A program made the translations under genes and the position numbers. Of a DNA stretch of 8,456 nucleotides, positions 1 to 5,578 are shown piece by piece. Numbering within the stretch: the stretch's first letter is position 1; each line of letters starts with the position of its first letter. This stretch comes from Pseudomonadota bacterium (GTDB taxonomy: Bacteria; Pseudomonadota; Gammaproteobacteria; Burkholderiales; Burkholderiaceae_B), in contig JAEYZR010000395.1 of assembly GCA_023427945.1 (NCBI GenBank), positions 1 through 8,456 of the forward strand, written 5' to 3'. The notes under the pieces are model-generated. The model did not search any database. It was not told the origin of the DNA and worked only from the letters and a program-made list of their open reading frames with translations.

Positions 1-1013
1 TCGATACCCTGGACCAGCATCTGCCAGGCAATTTCAAGACCGGTGCGGTGCAGCTCGACATGCTGATCGGGTTCGACTGGACGCGCTATCGCCGCGACAC
101 GAAGAGCGGCTTGCTGTTCAGCACCATCGATGCCTACGCGCCTGTCTATGGCAACTACGCAGTGCCCGAACTTACGCCGCAGGCGCGCTTCAAGCAGCGT
201 CAGGCAGGGCTCTACATTCAGGACCAGATGAAGTTAGGCGAAAACTGGATCGTGGTGGCGGGCCTGCGCCATGACCGGGCACGCAGTGGTCTGGAAGACC
301 GGCACACCGATCGCGACAGCGCGACCAGCAAACGCCTGGGCCTGATGTACGCGGCAAGCAATGGCTGGTCGCCCTACGTCAACTACAGCGAATCGTTCAC
401 GCCGATTGCCAGCACCACCACGCCCGGCCCCAATGGAGACGAGATCGAAAGCTACCGTCCCATACGCGGTCAGCAGGTCGAAGCCGGCATCAAGCACCAG
501 TCTGCCGACGGCAAGTCGATGTTTACCGCAGCGGTCTATCACCTGAAAGAGAAAAACCGCCTGGCACCCGACCCCAACAATCCGCAGAGCAGCGTGCAGA
601 CCGGCAAGACCCATACGCGCGGCATCGAACTGGAGTGGCGCGGTTCGCCCACACGCAATGTCGATCTCATCGCGCACTACAACTACATCTCGCCGGACAA
701 GCAGCTCGAAGGCCTGCCGCGCCACCAGGCAGCAGCCTGGGGCAAGTATCGCTTTGCCGTGGGTGGCATCAGCGGATTCTCCGTGGGCGCAGGCACGCGC
801 TGGATGAGTTCGTTCACCGATGGCAATGCCCCGAGAACCCAGTCGGTCGTGCTGTTCGACGGCATGATGGCCTACGAGACACGCGACTGGCGTTATGCGC
901 TGAACGTGAACAACCTGACCGATAAAACCTACATCGCCACATGCCTGTCGCGTGGCGACTGCTGGTATGGCGCACGCCGCAGCGTCATCGCAAGCGCGAC
1001 CTACAGGTTCTGA
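1..1013 (+). CDS. TonB-dependent siderophore receptor, C-terminal part (5' end outside window)
   Basis: Outer-membrane beta-barrel receptor that takes up a ferric siderophore using TonB/ExbBD energy. The frame is open from the left edge (first full codon at 3), so the start, signal peptide and plug domain lie outside; about 336 residues of barrel are visible. Evidence includes alternating aromatic/polar beta-strand patterns, a strand reading GLYIQDQMKL followed by a WIVVAGLRHD strand, the conserved LNVNNLTDKTYIA segment, and a C-terminal ATYRF ending in Phe, the usual outer-membrane assembly signal. The last extracellular loop carries a Cys pair in CLSRGDCWYG, a pattern familiar from hydroxamate (ferrichrome-type) receptors; this ligand suggestion is inference. 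The gene is convergent with the lysR gene and separated from it by a strong hairpin, so it probably belongs to a different, iron-related unit. The family call is firm; the substrate is not known. Confidence 0.9.
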   Translation, partial: DTLDQHLPGNFKTGAVQLDMLIGFDWTRYRRDTKSGLLFSTIDAYAPVYGNYAVPELTPQARFKQRQAGLYIQDQMKLGENWIVVAGLRHDRARSGLEDRHTDRDSATSKRLGLMYAASNGWSPYVNYSESFTPIASTTTPGPNGDEIESYRPIRGQQVEAGIKHQSADGKSMFTAAVYHLKEKNRLAPDPNNPQSSVQTGKTHTRGIELEWRGSPTRNVDLIAHYNYISPDKQLEGLPRHQAAAWGKYRFAVGGISGFSVGAGTRWMSSFTDGNAPRTQSVVLFDGMMAYETRDWRYALNVNNLTDKTYIATCLSRGDCWYGARRSVIASATYRF

Positions 1014-1024
1014 AACCTCACTTG

Positions 1025-1056
1025 CTGATTGAGCGTCGAATTCGACGTTCAATCAG
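1025..1056 (+). terminator. 32-bp near-perfect palindrome, probable transcription-end hairpin
   Basis: The two halves, centred on GAATTC at 1038-1043, match over 16 positions with one exception. In RNA from the + strand that exception is a G-U wobble (1033 with 1048), giving a 14-bp stem with an AAUU loop. In RNA from the - strand the same position is an A-C mismatch. It begins 12 bases after the receptor stop codon and lies before the convergent lysR stop. No T-tract follows on either side, so it is not a textbook intrinsic terminator; it may instead protect 3' ends or act with Rho. Confidence 0.55.
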
Positions 1057-1105
1057 GTGGCGGGCCAGCAGGCAGTACTGACGGCGTTGCCGTATCACCG
1101 TCCGC

Positions 1106-2008
1106 TCAGCCGCCCTGCTCCGTCGAGTGTTTTTCCGCATAGGCAATGCCGGGCTCGGTCAGGCCCATCTGGCGCTTGAGCACGTCATAGACATAACGCG
1201 TGAGCGGGTCCATGACATCGCGACGCATCCACAGAAAATACGTCACGTCGGGCAGCGCCGGAAGATTGTCCTTTTCCCCGAGCACCCGGAAGTCCGTGTT
1301 GAGCAGCTCCACGCTGCGTGCCGTCACGCCCAGGCCGGCACGCAGCGCGGCCGTGATTCCGACAAGGTTGGGTGCGACGTAGTTGGTCTGCCACGGCACC
1401 CGCGACTGCTCCATCGCGTTCAGCGCGATCCGCCTGAAGATGCTGGGTTCGTCGGCCAGCACCAGCGGCACCGGCGCGCCCGGGTCGTGTACGTAATCAG
1501 CCCCACAAAGCCACAGGGTGGGGGAACGTCGCATCACCATCCCTTCGAGCAGCGGATCGAAACGGCTGGAGATGGTGAGATCCAGTTCGCCGGCATACAG
1601 CGCCTCCATCAGGATGGGACTGCGGTCCACCCGGATTTCCAGCTTGATGCGTGGCGAGACACGAACCACGTGCGTGAGCACAGCCGGCAGGATGGAGTCG
1701 GCCACATCGTGCGGCGAGCCGATGCGCACCGTGCCCTCCAGTTCCTCGCCAGTCATGGTGCGCATCGCCTCATCGTTCAACAGCAGCATCTGGCGGGCGT
1801 AACGCACCAGTTGCTCGCCATGTCGCGACAGCACCTTGCCCCGGCCATGCTTCTCGAACAGCGGCAGGGAGACGATCGCCTCCAGCCGCTGCATCTGCTG
1901 CGTCACGGCCGATTGCGTGCGATACAAAACCGCCGCCGCACTGGCGAACGTGCCGTGTTGCTCGATCGCCACCAAGGTGCGCAGCAAGTCCAGATCGAGG
2001 TTACGCAT
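1106..2008 (-). CDS. LysR-type transcriptional regulator, divergent from the sulfur operon
   Basis: A 300-residue LysR-family protein, a typical length. Residues about 6-65 form the winged helix-turn-helix DNA-binding domain (GTFASAAAVLYRTQSAVTQQ at 19-38 is the HTH core, followed by RLEAIVSLPLFEK). Residues about 91-283 form the periplasmic-binding-protein-like effector domain, opening with GTVRIGSPHDVAD. The ATG at 2008 is preferred over a TTG two codons upstream because TAAGGA lies 6 bases before the ATG but would almost touch the TTG; MRNLDLDLLRTL is also a standard family N-terminus. It is transcribed away from the dioxygenase gene across 101 bp, the usual arrangement for a LysR protein that controls its divergent neighbour and itself. 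The effector is unknown; a thiol, sulfur amino acid or breakdown product is suggested only by context. Confidence 0.93.
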   Translation of the reverse strand: MRNLDLDLLRTLVAIEQHGTFASAAAVLYRTQSAVTQQMQRLEAIVSLPLFEKHGRGKVLSRHGEQLVRYARQMLLLNDEAMRTMTGEELEGTVRIGSPHDVADSILPAVLTHVVRVSPRIKLEIRVDRSPILMEALYAGELDLTISSRFDPLLEGMVMRRSPTLWLCGADYVHDPGAPVPLVLADEPSIFRRIALNAMEQSRVPWQTNYVAPNLVGITAALRAGLGVTARSVELLNTDFRVLGEKDNLPALPDVTYFLWMRRDVMDPLTRYVYDVLKRQMGLTEPGIAYAEKHSTEQGG

Positions 2009-2021
2009 AAGCAATCCTTAT
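2007..2021. promoter_or_regulatory. Candidate LysR-type operator ATAAG-N5-CTTAT
   Basis: Perfect 5-bp inverted repeat with a 5-bp spacer that also satisfies the T-N11-A LysR box (T2008, A2020). It overlaps the lysR ribosome binding site and touches its start codon, so binding would be expected to repress lysR itself. Relative to the candidate promoter at 2047-2076 its centre (2014) would lie near -69, close to where LysR proteins usually place their primary recognition site. The assignment is pattern-based. Confidence 0.5.
2015..2020 (-). promoter_or_regulatory. Ribosome binding site of lysR
   Basis: TAAGGA on the minus strand, 6 bases upstream of the ATG at 2008. It decides the start codon against the TTG at 2014, which is only one base away. 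It is embedded in the LysR-box palindrome. Confidence 0.6.
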
Positions 2022-2046
2022 GTTTTGTGTTCTTTCTTTAAATTGT

Positions 2047-2076
2047 TTGAGCCCGCAAGTGGCGATAGAGTAATGC
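2047..2076 (+). promoter_or_regulatory. Weak candidate promoter for the sulfur operon
   Basis: TTGAGC (2047-2052), an 18-base spacer, then TAATGC (2071-2076). The -35 is fair and the -10 poor, as expected for an activator-dependent promoter. Transcription would start near 2083. The region 2071-2090 also has a TAAT-N12-ATTA symmetry around the palindrome GCTTAAGC (2075-2082), which could be a second regulator contact. Confidence 0.3.
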
Positions 2077-2109
2077 TTAAGCCGTTATTAAAACTAAGGG
2101 AAAACACTA

Positions 2110-2697
2110 ATGAGCAGCGTCAACACCCACTCAGGCGAGATCAAGCAGTCGATCCAAAACATTAAGAATATTTTAGAAAACCAGACTTTGACCCGTGAGC
2201 GCCTGGACGACGTCCTGGCCGAAGTCGTGGGCCTGGCCTCGCACAAGGACTGGTGGTCGCAAGACACCTATGCTGCCCCCGAGGACGGTGAACAGCAGGC
2301 GCGCTACCTGATCGCCGAAGACGAAGACAAGAGCTATGCGCTCTATCTGAACGTCATGCGCCCCGGCAAGAAGATCGTGCCGCACGATCACACGACCTGG
2401 GCCTGCATCGCAGCCGTCGAGGGCATCGAACACAACTACGTGTACGAACGCCTGGACGACGGCAAGACCCCGGGTGTGGGCAAGCTCCGGCAGACCGACC
2501 TGGTCGTGGTCGAGCCCGGTACCGGCATCGCGCTGATGCCCGACGACATTCACGCCGTGAAGATCCTGGGCGACAGCGTCATCCGCCACCTGCACATGTA
2601 TGGCCGTGCGCTGGAAACGCTGGACCGTCGCACCGGCTTCGACCTGGACGCCGGCACCTGCGCCATCATGCCGATCGGCGTGCAGACCCGTCGTTGA
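2110..2697 (+). CDS. Thiol dioxygenase, cysteine/3-mercaptopropionate dioxygenase-family cupin
   Basis: Cytoplasmic non-heme Fe(II) enzyme expected to add O2 to a small thiol and give a sulfinate. The 195 residues match the usual size. The iron triad is visible as HDH (His92, His94) and His148 in MPDDIHAV. The HLHMYG segment supplies His162 and Tyr164, equivalent to the conserved His155/Tyr157 of rat cysteine dioxygenase; the usual Ser of that triad is His160. In the RYLI segment Arg65 lies where rat CDO has Arg60 and 3-mercaptopropionate dioxygenases have Gln, suggesting a carboxylate-binding Arg. The N-terminal ~25 residues are polar and encoded by unusually AT-rich codons. TAAGGG lies 9 bases before the ATG. 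It is the first gene of the operon, with the lyase gene starting one base after its stop. Cysteine is the simplest substrate guess; 3-mercaptopropionate or another thiol is possible. Confidence 0.85.
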   Translation: MSSVNTHSGEIKQSIQNIKNILENQTLTRERLDDVLAEVVGLASHKDWWSQDTYAAPEDGEQQARYLIAEDEDKSYALYLNVMRPGKKIVPHDHTTWACIAAVEGIEHNYVYERLDDGKTPGVGKLRQTDLVVVEPGTGIALMPDDIHAVKILGDSVIRHLHMYGRALETLDRRTGFDLDAGTCAIMPIGVQTRR

Positions 2698-2698
2698 C

Positions 2699-3868
2699 AT
2701 GAGCAAGCCCCTGAAGCCTGCCACCCAACTGCTGCGATCGGGACGCCCGCATCGCGGGTGGATCAACACCCCCGTCACTCGCGCCAGCACCTACATCTTC
2801 GAAAACGTGAAGACCTGGCGCGAGACCCGCGAACAGCGCGAGAACACGCGCCTGTCTTCCTACGGTGCGCGTGGCACGGACAGCACGCACGCCCTGGAAG
2901 ATGCGCTGATCGCGCTGGAAGGCGGCGACCGGGCGCAGCTCTATTCAACCGGACAGGCCGCCATCGCGACCGTGCTGCTGGCCTATCTGAAACCTGGCGA
3001 TCACGTGCTGATCACGGACGCCGTGTACGAGCCCGTGCGCCGTTTCTGCCTGGAGCACCTGGGTCGCCTGGGCATCGATTACGAGTATTACCTGCCCGAC
3101 GGCAGCGACCTGGCCGCGCGGATTCGTCCGCAGACGCGCCTGATCTATGCCGAGTGCCCGGGCTCGCTGGTCTACGAGATGATGGACTTGCCGGCAGTGG
3201 CCGAGCTGGCGCATCGTCACGACTGCCTGCTTGCCGTGGACAACACCTGGGGCGCAGGCCTGCTGTATCGACCGCTGGAACTGGGCGCCGACCTGTCCAT
3301 CATCGCTGCCACCAAGTATCTGGGCGGTCATGCCGACGTGATGATGGGCGCTGTCGTGTGCAAGGCCCACGCCTGGCCTGCGCTGCAGCGTGCCAGCATC
3401 GATTTTGGCCAGACCGTGGGCGCCGACGATGCGTATCTGGTCCTGCGCGGTATCCGTTCGCTGGCCCCCAGGCTGCGCCAGCATCAGGAACACGCCATGA
3501 CGGTCGCGGCCTGGCTGCAGACCCAGCCCGAAGTGGCCGCCGTACTGTGCCCCGCGCTGCCCGGCGATCCCAGCCATGCCTTGTGGCAGCGCGACTGCCA
3601 CGGCACCAACGGTCTGCTCTCGATCGAATTCGTCCAGGGCATCAGCCGCGCCGCCACCGAACGCATGGTCGACGCATTGAAACTGTTCGGTCTGGGCGCT
3701 TCCTGGGGCGGCTTCGAAAGCCTGGTCGTGCCGGCCAACATGCTCAACGCCCGCACGCTGACGGACTGGTCGGGACGTGGCGCCATATTGCGTCTGCACA
3801 TCGGGTTGGAAGACCCTGAAGACCTGATCGACGATCTTGCCCAAGGCATGACACACCTTCACGACTGA
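2699..3868 (+). CDS. metC: PLP-dependent cystathionine beta-lyase (MetC-type C-S lyase)
   Basis: Cys/Met-metabolism PLP enzyme that eliminates the beta-carbon-sulfur bond of cystathionine, cystine or similar substrates to give a thiol (or persulfide), pyruvate and ammonia. The 389 residues fit the family. Visible motifs: SSYGARGT (Tyr55, Arg58; phosphate and neighbouring-subunit contacts), STGQAAI at 83-89, VYEP with Tyr110 stacking on the cofactor, DNTW with Asp181 contacting the pyridine nitrogen, ATKYLGGHAD with Schiff-base Lys206, SWGGFESL at 335-342 and RLHIGLED with carboxylate-binding Arg365. SWGGFESL is typical of MetC rather than MetB or MetY. The frame is open further upstream, but ATG 2699 is chosen because it follows the dioxygenase stop by one base and the earlier residues resemble no family sequence; translation is probably coupled. 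In this context it more likely serves sulfur-compound breakdown than methionine synthesis (inference). Confidence 0.9.
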   Translation: MSKPLKPATQLLRSGRPHRGWINTPVTRASTYIFENVKTWRETREQRENTRLSSYGARGTDSTHALEDALIALEGGDRAQLYSTGQAAIATVLLAYLKPGDHVLITDAVYEPVRRFCLEHLGRLGIDYEYYLPDGSDLAARIRPQTRLIYAECPGSLVYEMMDLPAVAELAHRHDCLLAVDNTWGAGLLYRPLELGADLSIIAATKYLGGHADVMMGAVVCKAHAWPALQRASIDFGQTVGADDAYLVLRGIRSLAPRLRQHQEHAMTVAAWLQTQPEVAAVLCPALPGDPSHALWQRDCHGTNGLLSIEFVQGISRAATERMVDALKLFGLGASWGGFESLVVPANMLNARTLTDWSGRGAILRLHIGLEDPEDLIDDLAQGMTHLHD

Positions 3869-3906
3869 CCTGCACGTCAGCCGTGACCTACGCAGGCAAC
3901 GCACGC

Positions 3907-3923
3907 GCGTGTCGTGGACACGC
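3907..3923 (+). other. Short hairpin in the metC-rhodanese gap
   Basis: GCGTGTC, loop GTG, GACACGC: a perfect 7-bp stem in the 82-base gap, the widest inside the operon. No T-run follows directly, so a full terminator is unlikely; an RNA-processing or stabilising role is possible. It overlaps a GTG (3909) that would be an in-frame alternative start for the rhodanese gene. Confidence 0.35.
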
Positions 3924-3942
3924 ACGCCCTTATTCCTATCGT
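3915..3942 (+). promoter_or_regulatory. Candidate internal promoter before the rhodanese gene
   Basis: TGGACA (3915-3920; 5 of 6 to TTGACA), a 16-base spacer, TATCGT (3937-3942; 4 of 6 to TATAAT). A start near 3949 would be almost at the ATG at 3951, giving a leaderless or nearly leaderless message, in keeping with the lack of a ribosome binding site. Chance matches of this quality are common. Confidence 0.25.
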
Positions 3943-3950
3943 CTCGACTC

Positions 3951-5555
3951 ATGATGAACCCTGAAGAAAACACCACCCGTGAAGCCAGCATCGATGCCAT
4001 TACCCTCAAATCGTGGCTGCACGACGGAGCCGAGATAGGATTGCTGGACGTGCGCGAGCACGGCCAGTATGGCGAGGCACATATTTTTCAGGCCGTGCCC
4101 GTGCCCTACAGCCGGCTGGAAGCCGACATCAGACGACTCGCGCCGCGCCGTGATGCACGGCTGGTGGTCTACGACAACGACGATGGCGTCGCCAGGCGTG
4201 CCCAACGCGCCCTGCAGCGCCTGGGCTACAGCGCAGTCCACAGCCTGCGCGGCGGCATTGCCGCATGGACCGATGCCGGCCTGAATGTCTTTGCTGGCGT
4301 GAACGTGCCCAGCAAGACCTTCGGCGAACTCGCCGAGATTGAATGTCATACGCCGCGCATCGGTGCCCGTGACCTGGCCGCCCGCCTGGATACTGGCGAA
4401 GACCTGGTCGTGCTGGATGGCCGGCCCTTTTCCGAATACCAGAAGATGAGCATTCCCGGGGCGATCTGCTGCCCCAACGGCGAACTGGCCTTGCATGCCC
4501 ACGCCCTGGCGCCGGATCCCGCCACGACCATCGTCGTCAACTGCGCAGGCCGCACGCGCAGCATCATCGGCGCACAGACGCTGATCAACCTGGGCATTCC
4601 CAATCCCGTCCTGGCCCTGGAAAACGGCACGCAGGGATGGTATCTGGAAGACTTGTCGCTGGAACACGGCGCCACCCGCCGCCACGACCTGAAGGCCGCA
4701 CCGTCCGCCATGCAAAGCGCACGCGAACGGGCCGATGCGCTGGCTCGACGTGCCGGCGTGGAATCGATCTCTGCCGCCCAGGCTGCCCAATGGATGGCCG
4801 ACACCACACGCACCACATTCCTGTGCGATGTGCGCACGCCGGAAGAGTTCAAGGCAGGCAGCCTGCCCGGCGCCCAGCACACGCCCGGCGGACAACTGAT
4901 CCAGGCCACCGACCAGTACATCGCGGTGCGCGGTGCGCGCCTGATCCTGGTGGACGACGATGGCGTGCGCGCCCCCGTGGTCGCGAGCTGGCTCAAGCAG
5001 ATGGGCTGGCAGGCCGTGGTCCTGCAGCAAGGCATACGGGCAGACCTCAAGCTGCCCGCAACGCCCCTCCCCGAATTCGCCACCCTGCCTGCGTGCACGG
5101 CAAGCGAACTCCAGCAGGCACTTGCCGCGGGCGTGCATCTGATCGATGTGCGGCCCAGCCAGGCCTTTCGCGATCAGCATATCGAACAGGCGAAGTGGGC
5201 GGTGCGCCCACGTCTGTCGGCACTCGGCCTGCCCGAACAGGCTCAGGTCGTCCTGATTGCCAGCGACAGCGCAGTCGCCCAACTGGCCGCCATCGATCTG
5301 GCCGAAATGGGCATCACCCAGGTCTCGGTTCATACCGGAAGCGCGCAGCAATGGCGCGATGCGGGCCTGAATGTGGTGAGCACGCCAGCGTCTCCGCCGG
5401 ACGCCGAATGCATCGATTTCCTGTTTTTTGTTCACGACCGTCATGACGGCAACAAGCAGGCCGCGCGACAGTATCTCGCCTGGGAGACCAACCTGATTCA
5501 TCAGATTGATCCACAAGAGCGCGCAATGTTCGACTTCACCCTCTCCGTTCTCTAA
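3951..5555 (+). CDS. Four-domain rhodanese-like sulfurtransferase with a single catalytic cysteine
   Basis: Probable cytoplasmic sulfane-sulfur transferase of 534 residues with four tandem rhodanese-like domains at about 12-113, 135-233, 272-366 and 380-475. Each has the LLDVRE/VVLDGRP/LCDVRTPEEF/LIDVRPSQAF opening strand; domains 1 and 4 end in W-x-D-AGLNV. Only domain 2 has an active-site loop with cysteine (VNCAGRTR, Cys198). Domain 1 has VYDNDDG (Asp75), domain 3 VDDDGVR (Asp335) and domain 4 IASDSA at that place. A tail (about 485-534) with YLAWETNLIHQIDPQERAMF is not rhodanese-like, but I recall similar tails in related proteins. ATG 3951 or 3954 are equally possible and neither has a clear ribosome binding site; a GTG at 3909 is less likely because it sits in a hairpin and adds non-family sequence. 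No signal peptide. Likely roles are accepting persulfide sulfur released by the lyase or forming thiosulfate with sulfite (inference). Confidence 0.88.
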   Translation: MMNPEENTTREASIDAITLKSWLHDGAEIGLLDVREHGQYGEAHIFQAVPVPYSRLEADIRRLAPRRDARLVVYDNDDGVARRAQRALQRLGYSAVHSLRGGIAAWTDAGLNVFAGVNVPSKTFGELAEIECHTPRIGARDLAARLDTGEDLVVLDGRPFSEYQKMSIPGAICCPNGELALHAHALAPDPATTIVVNCAGRTRSIIGAQTLINLGIPNPVLALENGTQGWYLEDLSLEHGATRRHDLKAAPSAMQSARERADALARRAGVESISAAQAAQWMADTTRTTFLCDVRTPEEFKAGSLPGAQHTPGGQLIQATDQYIAVRGARLILVDDDGVRAPVVASWLKQMGWQAVVLQQGIRADLKLPATPLPEFATLPACTASELQQALAAGVHLIDVRPSQAFRDQHIEQAKWAVRPRLSALGLPEQAQVVLIASDSAVAQLAAIDLAEMGITQVSVHTGSAQQWRDAGLNVVSTPASPPDAECIDFLFFVHDRHDGNKQAARQYLAWETNLIHQIDPQERAMFDFTLSVL

Positions 5556-5570
5556 AACGATTCAAAAACG

Positions 5571-5574
5571 AGGA
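5571..5574 (+). promoter_or_regulatory. Ribosome binding site of the binding-protein gene
   Basis: AGGA preceded by ACG. It is 4 bases from ATG 5579 but only 1 base from ATG 5576, which favours the second of the two tandem ATGs. Confidence 0.5.
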
Positions 5575-5578
5575 AATG

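Noticed and set aside
1..1013. The siderophore receptor as the outer-membrane gate of the sulfur importer
   Set aside because: It is convergent with lysR, separated by a strong hairpin, and its features are those of ferric siderophore receptors; nothing in sequence links it to the ABC importer.
1127..2041. Open frame on the plus strand opposite lysR
   Set aside because: No family resemblance, rich in Arg/His/Gln; an antisense shadow of a clear LysR gene.
2009..2109. Riboswitch or small RNA in the divergent region
   Set aside because: At 101 bases with no long stable stem or recognisable riboswitch core, it is explained by promoter and operator elements.
2600..2698. Upstream extension of the lyase frame into the dioxygenase gene
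   Set aside because: The extra 33 residues are a shifted reading of the dioxygenase C-terminus and resemble no lyase; the ATG at 2699 is the natural coupled start.
3909..3950. GTG at 3909 as the rhodanese start
   Set aside because: It lies inside a hairpin, has no well-placed ribosome binding site, and adds 14 residues unlike the family; the ATG pair at 3951/3954 fits better.
3936..5516. Long open frame on the minus strand opposite the rhodanese gene
   Set aside because: Its translation has no recognisable domain and is His/Gln/Gly/Arg rich, as expected from the antisense of a GC-rich gene; the + strand protein is a clear rhodanese family member.
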